From NCBI GenBank assembly GCA_003427395.1, contig BFEA01000873.1:412353-459638 (forward strand): DNA of 47,286 nucleotides. The letters run 5' to 3'. This DNA is from Chara braunii (taxonomy: Eukaryota > Streptophyta > Charophyceae > Charales > Characeae). Position numbers and translations under genes: made by a program. Below are positions 10,901-21,944 of the stretch, piece after piece. Below the pieces are notes generated by a model that made no database searches, was not told where the DNA came from, and saw only the letters and a list, made by a program, of their open reading frames with translations. The first letter of the stretch is position 1, and every line of letters starts with the position of its first letter.

Positions 10901-13900
10901 ACATTGTCGAGAAGGCCAGGCCACCAAACGCACTCGCGAAGTCGGCCAATCGTATTATCGACTCCAAAGTGTCCGGTGGCGGGAGCGTCGTGGAACTCGC
11001 CAAGAAGCCACGTTCACAAGTGTGGGTCACTTGGCACGCAAAGACAAACAAATAGCCATCTTGGATCCGATAGTGCGATGGCGCCGGATTTGGAGAGGAG
11101 CAATTTGCGTACTTGTCGCGAAACTCGGGGTCGACTTGGTAGCCATGGATGAAGCTGTCCCGCAAGTCGTTGTCAATCTTGATCGTCAAGTAGACCGCAA
11201 TGCAATGGTCCGGACGTTGTGAAAGCGCTTCCGCAAAACGTCTGACTTGCACTTGTCACGAAACTCGAGGTCGACTTGGTAGCCACGAATGAAGCTGTCC
11301 CGCAAGTCGTCGTCAATCTTGAACATAAAGTAGACATGGATGGCACCAATGCCATAGCCAAACGCATCGGTAGTGATGCGGGCTGGCAAAAGCGGGTTGT
11401 AGGGCTAAAAAGGAAGCCCGCACATCGCCGCCGAAGTCGAACGGCCAATCCCCGCCTTGAAGCTTGGTCAAATGGGCTGCAATCTTCAAATAGCCTTTGA
11501 TGAAGCCTTGATAGTAGCCAGCCAGGCCAAGGAACGAACAAACATCTGTACTGTTCTTCGACTCCGGCCACTCTTGGACGGCTTGAATTTTGTCCAATAA
11601 CGGATTAATGCCCTCCGGTGTGACAAAATGGCCCACGTACTCCAACTCTTGTCGTACGAATTCACACTTGTCATCGTCGGCTTTGTACTTGGCATTACGG
11701 AGCGTCTCTAACACGCGTCGAAGGTGCTTGAGATGGTCCTCCAAGGTCCGGCTATAGACGAGAATGTCGCCCAAATAGACCAGCACAAACCAGTCCAACA
11801 TCGCGCAGAACTTGTTGGTCATCGCCGCTTGAAAAGTCGTCGGGGCATTGGTGAGGCCAAAAGGCATGACAACCCAATCAAAATGAGCGTACAGCATATT
11901 GAACGTGGATTTATAGCGATCTTGCGGGCGTATTGAAATCTGATGATAGCCCGACTTCAAGTCCAACTTGGAAAAATACTCTCCGCTGCCCAAACACTCA
12001 AGAAGATCGTCAATGCGAGGAAGAGGCCCCGCATTTTTGAGGGTGCCCGTGGAGCTTGCAATAATTGATGCACAAGCGAAGATCCATGTTCTTCTTCCAT
12101 ACGAAGAGAACTGGCGCACCATATGGTGAGCTACTTGGGCAGATCCAACCCTTTTCCAACAAGTCATCGAGTTGGGCGTGGAGAACCTCAAGCTCCTCCT
12201 CGCTCATGCAATAGATGCATCCTTTCGGCGGCACAACACCAACGTCAAGAATATTCACATGGGAGATCGGCCGATCCGGCACCACACCGGCAGGAGACTC
12301 AAAGACGTCGGCGAACTCGTCAAGCACCCACACCACGTGGGTGTCCGAAGACAAGTCCATGGGTGAAGACTCGGTCGTTGCAATGGTTCAAAGAAAACAT
12401 AGGCCGATCTCGTCGGTCCACTCGTAAACGCAAGTCGACCGAAAAGACTTGGCCATCACAATTTGGCATCGAATCGAAGGGTGCGGAAGAGGGATGGTAC
12501 AGAACCTCAGCGCCAAAGGTGTCACGAACAGTAAGCGTCCACCGATGGAAGTTAACCGTGTGATCCACATTTGCGAGCCAAGGCATCCCAAAAATAATGT
12601 CCAAATTCATGTCCAAGACGTCAAACGTAACCGGCTCACATGCATGACGTACGAAATAGACAGACACGGCTTCGATGTAGCGATCAAGAAGTTGTTGCGT
12701 CGGACAGTCCGCCCTCTTCACAGTCGTAGGATGTGACTTCCTTCGAACTTGTGCGCCAAGGCCGGCCCTTTGTATAAAGGATTAGCTCATGACATTGCGA
12801 GTAGCGTCGCTGTCCAGCAAAGCGCTGCAGGACACTTGCCCAACTTGGATGCGAACATAAAGAAGCGATGCATTGTTGTCATCGTACTGCTGCGTGCGAA
12901 ACTCGCGGGCCACCTTAATAAGATCCAAGGAGGTCCCCCACCGCAATTTCGTCTTCCGTCGTTGAAGTTTGTGGTGCATAGGAGGACAAAAATGTGTGGA
13001 GATGGGCACATAGTGCTGCACATTGCGGTCCCGCTAAGCGGCCCGTGGAAGGGAGAGGAAGCCATACAAAATCCCTGGGCGACAACAGGTCCAAGACCTA
13101 TACGTTGAACTCGCGTACCGAATCCGTTGAAAAACCACTTGAAGGCGATAAATTGTCGCCGCTTCTGAACGGAGAAGAAACCGCACACACACCTTGTCCT
13201 TGAGGTTGAGATCCCAGCAATGGAATGAGCTGGGCAGCGAAGTCCTGGAAAGAAAAAAGAATAGGACTTACGACTTCCGCATGTGCCTCGGAACTAAGGG
13301 AGGTCGCTCGCAAAGCAACCGGTTCCGAAGGCATCGAGAGTAAAGCGGTATCACTCTCGGCGGTGCTCGCTTTCCCTAAAGGGATTTTCCCTTGGCCCTT
13401 GTGGGACAGCTGACCGCTTCATGAAGGTCGTTGTTGCACCATAAACACTACCGGTATCTCGTGCGGATCTTACAGACGCCCTCAGAGAGACCGTAATGTG
13501 ACCAAGGTTCTTGAGCTGCTTGTCCGGGCCTAGGGGATGATGCGGTGCTTGTCTTTGATCTGCCGCGTCCCTGACCTTTGGTGGGGCGGCCACCATCCCG
13601 GGCGGCCGCTGATCTGTCTCCCTCGTCCGACGAAGCAGCCTCGTTTGAAGAATTGGTCGGCGTTGTAACTACGACCGCTGCCAATTTCGCCCAATGCCGA
13701 TCTTTTCCCTGGCCTGCAAAAGACAAACGGCCAGCATTACGGGCCTCCATGTTCGTCACAACTATCTGCCAGGCCTTGTTGAAGAGTTCCTCACTTTGTG
13801 GTGAGAGTCTCAACAAGTTGCGCCAATGCGTTCTGCAATGTCGGGCACAACAGCGTGATGAAGAACTGCTTGATGCCCGAAAAGATGAGTGGCAAGTCCG

Positions 13901-16138
13901 CCATGGATGCCAAGAGTTGGTCCTCGGTGATCCAATCCGCGCTTGGCAATGTGTTCTGGTGGAACTTTTGGAGTTTCTCCATAGCCTGACGCTCGGGCGG
14001 CTCCACTTGGAACCGCTTGTGCCATGCTGCCTTCTGCCAACTGATCTTTGTGTGCAGCTCGGAGACTGTGACCTTGTGAGTGGATAGCATATTGTCCAGC
14101 CATGCTTGGCATGCACTCCCCGAACGGTGATACAAATACGCGTGTCGACGGGGGTCGCTGGTCGTGTTGATGTCCAGTACGAGTTCAAACTGGCGCCACC
14201 AACGGGCACCAGGGAATAGGCTCGGTCTTCGCTGCATCACAGAAGATCTGAAGGCCATCGAACTTTGGTATGCGCTCGGGAGGTGACAAGTTAAGTACCG
14301 CCGCTGCTGCACCAATCTGCTGTTCAAGCTGCTGATTTGTTGCCCGTTGTCGCTGAGCGCCGTCCTTTAAAGTGCCTACGTCATGCTTCAGAATGTTGAT
14401 GTGATCGCTGTAGTTGGAGAGGCCGACGTCTGGAGTGGCAGAGTGCCTACGTCATGCTCCAGAATGTTGATGCGATCGCCGTAGTTGGAGGGGGCGGCAT
14501 CTGGAGTGGCAGTGGGTCGCTGTTCCAGCAGCTGTATGTGGCTGGTCAACTGTGCGACCGTCTGCTTGTGGTCATGGACTGTGTGGTCTGGCAGTGGATG
14601 TCCTCCTGCTGTGCAATGCAGGTAGCCAGGAGGTCCGTGAAGCGGGAAAGCAAAATTGAGAGCTTGCTCTCGCTGTTGCTGAGGTCCCTGCTTTCTGCCT
14701 CCGTCCGCCATTCCACAGCCAGTGCAAGTAGTGTGTTTTCCTCCTCAAATATCTTGTTGCGTCGCTGTATGCATTCCTCATCGGCAGCCTTCGCTGCTGC
14801 TGCGTCTTGCTTCTGTCATCGTTCCTCCGCAAGATGACGTTGTTTCTCTGCCTCCTCCTCTTTCTTCTGTGCGGCTGTCGCCACGTCTGCCCGCTGCTTC
14901 GCTTCTGCCACCAAGGTCAGCATCCAGGCTTTGTAGGCCTTGGTTGTTTCCCCTTGCTTCTGCTCCCTGTCACCTATTTGTCATCGGGTGAGCACGCCCA
15001 TCTGCCGTGGAACTGCTGACATGGCACTAACCACTGCTGACTACTGATCGGCTGCTGACATGGTACTGATCGGCTGCCGATGTGGCACGGCTGTCGGCCG
15101 ACGTCTCGCTGCTGACGTGGCAACTCAGCAATGCTGCAGCAGTGTGAAGCAGAAGACAGGTGGGAGGAGAGAGAAGAGTAGTAGAGAGAGATAGCAGCGT
15201 AGATGGGGTGGGTGGGAGAGGGGAAAGTAGGAGAGGTAATATACTAGCACTCCCCCACCCCCATGGGGTCACACTGATTGCCCAGATAAGGAGCCACTAA
15301 TCAAGTTTGAAAAGTTCGAACTTTGCTTAAATAATAATAATTTCCAAAAAAATAAAAAAACTTAAAATGGCAAGTTCGGTACCCAAGGAAAGAATTACGA
15401 AACGAAAAAAAAAAAAAAAAATCGGATTTGTCAAGCAGCGGATTTTCAAATTAAAAACAAAAAAGAACAAAAAATTTCCGCTACTGCGCAATTTCGGATT
15501 TACAACAATTTCAGAAAAAACGAATCTGCACTAAAGAAAGAATTCCGAAAAGAAACACAATTTCTTTTGGAATTGGCAGTTACGTCATGAGTCGCAAAGG
15601 CGGACTAATTAGGGTAGCCTAATCAATCAATCAATTAATTAATCAATCCTTCGTAATCAACCAATCAATCAATCGTTCGTAATCAACCAATCAATCAATC
15701 GCTCGCTCGATTGATCCTCTACTTCGCATGTTAGGTCAGGTATATCCTGATTCACTAGCGATACCTCCGATACCAACTGATACATGCTCAGTCGAGCATT
15801 GTATATGGAGCCAAGGATCCGCAAAGTAATGAATCCAGATACATATGAAAATAGCACAATGCCTGAGCTGTCAGATACTGACGCAACATCCCATCATACA
15901 CCACACATGTGAGTGAGGGAGGAAGGACCGCATACACAGAAGAAAGGTCCCTCCTTGCACACGCACATGGGGGAGATACCATGGATGAGAGATGGGGGGA
16001 GAGGTGAGAAGAAGATGGAGGTAAGGGAGAAGACCAAGATCGCGATAGCGAAGTCCAAAAATAGTCTCCCTGCCGAATGTCCAATCAATGTCTGCCACAA
16101 AAATGTTGAATCAGATCCTCGGACTGAGGCCCAATGTA

Positions 16139-16205
<67 letters not shown>

Positions 16206-16862
16206 AAGAAGAAAAAAAAGACGGAGAAGGAGAAAGGAGGTAGACGAGATGGAGGGCGAGAAGATGTCGTCCTTCTCACTGTCTCGCCTGCAGGTAACAG
16301 CCGCCATGTACTGACTGTCGCCGTGGTCCCTGTGCAGGTCGCTGGCGTGGGGCACAGCTATGGCGCCCAGGTAAGTACCGCCAACGCAGGTATGGTCTCC
16401 GCCTCTCTGCCTACCTACACCTCTACCTCTACCTCCTAGCGTAGTGTCACAGCGCTGCTCCAGCAACGTGTCGCCCTAGAAGTGAGCTACTCCAACCGTG
16501 TGTCTGTCCAGCCATGGCCCAGCTATAGGTAGCCCTGCGCTGGCTGGTCTGCCTCAGTGCGTGTGCCCAAAACATGGGCCTATAGGGTCTGGGTCCCGAC
16601 CGGACGTCCAGACCCTGTACCTGGACAGGGGAGGCCTGCCTCCTGGCATACCTGGCCCAAGGCGTGGCCTTGGGAACTGCAGGTCCGAAACGATGCCTGA
16701 ACAGACAAAAATAGGACAGCAAACAAAGAAATAAATAAATAAATGCTGCGTCGAATCGAATCCTGCAGCCTAAGGGCCAGCCGTCGGCCTCTGGGGCGCG
16801 CGTCCGAAGGGAGTGCGGCCTGGGGGCCCCCAGCAACCGTCGGGCCCGTGCAAGCTCAGCGT

Positions 16863-16917
<55 letters not shown>

Positions 16918-17317
16918 CGAGAGAGAGAGAGAGAGCAAAGACACATGGATGCAACAATCTCACAATTGTCTGAGCCTTTGTATCCCCTCATGATATAGGT
17001 TTATTACAGTCTAGCCATCTAATTCCAGCTGCTGAACAATGAAAAGCAAGTTGGCTGTCTACCCTATATCACAAGCGCGTAATGGATTCCACATCACACG
17101 TCCGCTGCAGCTATTTATTTCCAGCATTTCATCACTTCCTCAGACACACACCTGCCGTCCATTTCTGTTCCCAGGAAATGGCCACATCACTCCCAGTGGT
17201 GGTCACAGTAATTCACGGGTCCTACAGCCCGATGGGACTGACAAACATACGATCTCTGTGTTCGGCTTAAGCTGCAACTGGGGGTCCCCGTCATGGACAG
17301 GAACGACCACCACATGG

Positions 17318-17350
<33 letters not shown>

Positions 17351-20163
17351 GAGGGTATGCCACGNCCCCTTCCCGATTCCCGTTCTGGGGGGTGGGCCGA
17401 GCCCCCGCATGACAAAAAAAAGCTCAAAAAAAAAACTTTTTCTACCGTGTGGCAGGGTTCAGAAAAAGGAAAAAATCTATATATATTGATTGATTGTTTA
17501 GGATTGATCGACTTGATTAATTGATGGACTGATGGATAAATGGATGAACGGATGGATTGATTGATTGATTGACTGCAAGGAAAAAAAGGAAAAAAAGGAA
17601 AAAAGAATGGGAAAAAAAAGATCCATTGATTGATTGATTGATTGATTGATAATTAAAAAAATAAAGAAAAAGGTGCACGTGGGCATGCCTCTGTGTGTGT
17701 GTGTGTGCATGTGTGAGGGCTCGCGCGAGCGTGTGTGTGTGTGTGTGTGTGTGTTTGTGTTTGTGTGTGTGTGAGTGTGTGTGCACGTGTATGTGTGTGT
17801 GGGTGTGTTTTTGAACATCCCCAAACTCTCTCTCTACTTCCAAAAGATTCAAGGTTTGGGGCTACCGGACCAAAATGGCTGGCCCCACCACCAAAATGGC
17901 CTGACCCATGGCAGTTCGTTTTTTCATTTGGCACACATCATGGGCACCCTCGTAAAAAAGAGGTCTGGATGAGGTACAGGCTTAGGTTCACGAAATAGAG
18001 GTATCGAGAACAGACACGATGTGAGTCCCCAGTCCCTATTCCTACTCTTGACACAGAGCCATTTGTTTCCCCGCCTCCACCCTCTTAACTCCACCGTAAC
18101 ACAACACCTGACCATTAACAGCAGCACCCTCTATCCAACCTCACCATAACACAACGGCTGACCATTAATAGCAGAAGTCACTTCGACACACCTCGTTCGC
18201 ACATTTACCTTGACAGTGTCATATGCCTCCCAGAACTGGTTGTATCTGCCCTCGCGACCACCGAATGCTTCCTGCCATGCATCGAGCAGGCTGAGGGCCT
18301 TATCCCGGACTTCCATATCAGCCTGCAAGACAATAAGCATAAAGCTGGTCAGCACAAAAGTACGATTCTCTGAAAACATGACTGCCACAAGCAAAGAAGA
18401 CTCTGTTGAGCTCGACTCCAGTTCGACTCCGTGAAACGACTTCTCCGAAAACACGACTTCGCAAGCAAAGAAGACCCCGCTGAGCTTGACTCTAGTTCGA
18501 CTCTGTGAAATAACTTGAGAGGTGTAGAATAAGTGGGAGTTTTACAGCGTAAGTGAAATACCATCACTGCCGCAAGCAAGAGCAACAGCTGCGGCACATG
18601 CAAAAAAATCAGGCTTCACNGCGTAAGTGAAATACCATCACTGCCGCAAGCAAGAGCAACAGCTGCGGCACATGCAAAAAAATCAGGCTTCACTGGGAAA
18701 TTATAAGCAGGAGCTTTACGGTGAAAGTGAAATACCATCACTGCCACAACCAACAGCAGCAGCTGCAACACATGCAAAAAACCTCAGGCTTCGCCGGGAA
18801 ATTATTGAAGCGAGGTAAAACACAATGGCAAACAGGACGAACTGGAGACAGGAGTTCAGACTTTGTGTGTACATGGAAAGATACGCTGCCATATTTTTTG
18901 TCTTTGTGCATGTGGAAAGTTGGGAGCGATGGGGCACAGCGCAGCTAACCTTCTCTGTATTGGTCATCTGCTTGAGCTAATCTTCTCTGACAAGCAGATG
19001 GCCAAAATACAGAGATGATTAGATGTCCTGTGACCCCTCACTTCAATACTCTCGACAGCATAAAAGACAAAGAATATGGCGGTGTATCTTTCCATGTTCA
19101 AGCGGACGATTCATTCCTACTTTCTACATTTGGAGAGTAGTGGAGCTAGCACCTAACTCGGAGCCCGCCACCCGCGCCACTGTGCAAGGGTCTCTCTCTT
19201 CAGTGGCGCGGGTCTCTTTTTTTTTTCTTTCCATTTCAGAACTCTTCTGAGTCCTCTTTTCATTTTTTTTCTCTCTCTGATTTCTTTTTTGCACCCCTGG
19301 TCACGCGTTTTCATTTTCGAAAAGACCGACCACCCAAGCATGTCCTGAGGCTCTACCAACTCACCCACATGGCTCGTCTAATTTTACAGCCGGCCCTGGC
19401 AGGTCCAACACAACAGCCCACCCAACCGGTACTGGTGCCAATTTCAACCGGGCGCTTGAGGAGATATTTGCCTGCCAGCCATTTGAAAAATAAATGCAGG
19501 GCCTCCACCAACCCCTCCGCTCAAAATATGAACAGCATGTTGCCAAGTAATGGCCAGATATTGCTTGGAACTATCAAAGGTCGCCTCAGCCAGTGTTTGA
19601 AATCGGTTGGTCCTTCCTCTACTACTGCAACATCTTCAACTTGACGAGGGATTCTGAATAACCCTCGGTCGAAAGTTGTTTGTGCTGCAATTCTCTAAAA
19701 CATGTTTTCAGATAAATTTCACTGAATTCTTTTTTTCCCTTTCGATTTTGTGCTGGGACTGCCCTGGACCTGACACACGACCTTGCCCCTACCTTGGCCG
19801 GACCTGACCCCGGCAGGCCACCTGGACAGGCAGAGAGTCTGGGCTCCAGCCAGGCAACCCAGCGAATGAGTACATTAATTTACAAACAAAAGGCGCGATT
19901 CTATTAATTCTGTTCATCTGACTGTTGATGGATTCGAACTTGAGTCTGGTTTTCAACAGTTCATGGGTGTACCGAGCTAAGCCCAAGAAAAGAGGCGATT
20001 CCATTATTTCAAAAGTGCCTGCAGCGGGCATCTTCGTTGTTCCCCCTCGTTGACATTGGTGAACTTTCCCAAGAACAATACACAAGTAAAGCCAGTGCGA
20101 CTTCGCCCGCACTCGTGGACATGTCAATGAGATATTCGGGGTCTACATAAGTATCCATCTACA

Positions 20164-20241
<78 letters not shown>

Positions 20242-21901
20242 GCCTGCCAGCGCAAACATATCTCCAGTAAACAACCAATTGCTGACGAAGAACACAGGAA
20301 AACAATACCAAATATCTTACACCAAACGAGAAAGCTCCGATGTGTATTTTACTATTTTCATTCCCTCTTTTTTTCTCAGGACAGCAACCGTTTTTACAGC
20401 GGGCCCCAAGGTCACAGCTGTAGCGAAAAGAGTTCCAATACAGAAAAAAAGACGGAACCTCATNNNNNNNNNNNNNNNNNNNNNNNNNNNNNNNNNNNNN
20501 NNNNNNNNNNNNNNNNNNNNNNNNNNNNNNNNNNNNNNNNNNNNNNNNNNNNNNNNNNNNNNNNNNNNNNNNNNNNNNNNNNNNNNNNNNNNNNNNNNNN
20601 NNNNNNNNNNNNNNNNNNNNNNNNNNNNNNNNNNNNNNNNNNNNNNNNNNNNNNNNNNNNNNNNNNNNNNNNNNNNNNNNNNGTCGCATCTCTCGTCCCA
20701 TCTTTCTCCACAGCTTTTTCTCCTCCATTAGGATCATCTTTGAGCTCCTGCGCCCCAAATACTGATGTGGCCTCTGCGGCTCAGGTTTCCTTTCCTCTTC
20801 TCCTGTCTGTTGCTCTTTCTCTATTCATTGCTCTCTCTCCATCACCTGCATATGGCCCTTCGTCATTATCCCGCCATCTCCTTTCCTTCCCCCCCCCCCC
20901 CCCCGCTCTGAGATCCTCTTCCTGCCTTTCAATCTCTTCTTCCCCACCGTGTGCAGATCTCCTTACACGACCTGCATTCCTTACCCTGTTGCCTTGTCCT
21001 TCTGTCCCCTGCACTTCATCGGTTCCTATATCCACACCCTGATTGGCTGGCATTCCGACCTCCTGCTCCTCTCGATCCCAATTCCTGATTGGTCCCCTCC
21101 CAATCCACGCTGCTCATCCCCTCCTCCGCAAATTGGGTACCCGACCCACATCCCCCTCCCATTTACTTTAGGACCCTCCTCAACGTCTTCCTCCCCCATA
21201 ACCTTTCTTCACGCCGACAAACTTACACTGCATGCTTCACCCTGTCGCGGTGACTGTCTTTCTGCTTCCTCTGTCGTCGCACCCCATCCTGACCGGCCAA
21301 ATCCCCACTCTCTCATCCTCCTGACCCGCCATCCTCACCCTCCCCTTTCACCCTTCTCCTGGTACTCCAGCTTCCCAAGATTTCGATGGCGAGCTTCTCC
21401 TGCCTGCATGAACAGCCACTTTACCTCCCCCTAAGTCTTCTTTCTCCCCCTGCCTTTCTGCATGCCTGGCATAATCCCCACATAATCCTTCAGATGGCGG
21501 CCATGTCCCACTTGCAACATGGCACCCTCACACAAAATGGAGTTGCACCCGTAAATGTGGATGGTGGGAGGAGAGGTGGGATACAGGGAGGGAAGGGGAG
21601 AGAGAACGCAGGTGCACTTCACATACGCCGGGGGAACCCACCTATTTGGATTTGGGGCCGAGTGTGAATGGAACCCTCCACCTCTTCACGCTCAAAACCA
21701 CTAAGGGAGAGAGGGAGAGAGGGAGAGGACGGGAGGGAGGGAGGGGAAGGGAGAGGAAAGGAGGGAGCACTTCGCTAAGCCGCAGGCACTCGCCTACTTC
21801 CTCACTAAGCCGGGAGTGAATGGAACACTCCACATCTTCAGGCACAACACCGCAGGCACATAGAGGGGGAGCCAGCCAGACACAGAGAGAGAGAGAGAGA
21901 G

Positions 21902-21944
<43 letters not shown>

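Larger units (their letters stand above)
9700..11115 (-). pseudogene. gypsy integrase, split by a 0.4-kb insertion
   Basis: The minus-strand zinc-binding region is at 11030-10820 (HDAPATGHFGV, then YCESCEVCRR, giving HHCC spacing after one in-frame stop). The catalytic core start follows (WDITGSFPKHKIGVDGILT), then foreign DNA, then the core resumes with ELAEVLYDGWIRTKDHAKEI. GHDTRFMFDFW replaces the usual D.DTRF, so one catalytic position looks altered. A frameshift near 10130 moves to the frame with ERVHQTAQVLLRTLI and LAYNSSIHP. The C-terminal part (PFRAGDLVWVSA) follows. The protein would insert element cDNA; this copy cannot. Confidence 0.9.
8087..16868 (-). mobile_element. Degenerate Ty3/gypsy chromovirus LTR retrotransposon
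   Basis: This is an 8.8-kb element on the minus strand, lying in a TOL intron in the same orientation as the host gene. The order from high to low coordinates is 5' LTR, tRNA-Met-type primer-binding site, leader, gag with an N-terminal coiled coil, aspartic protease, reverse transcriptase, RNase H remnant, integrase, chromodomain, polypurine tract and 3' LTR. The protease-RT-RNaseH-integrase order plus a C-terminal chromodomain places it among gypsy chromoviruses. It is non-autonomous: active sites are altered, frames are broken, RNase H is largely missing, and integrase is split by an insertion. In a 145-bp stretch of the LTRs aligned by eye I count about 11 differences, so it is not a recent insertion. 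No target-site duplication is visible: 'aagaa' lies on the left and a CA repeat on the right. Confidence 0.93.
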
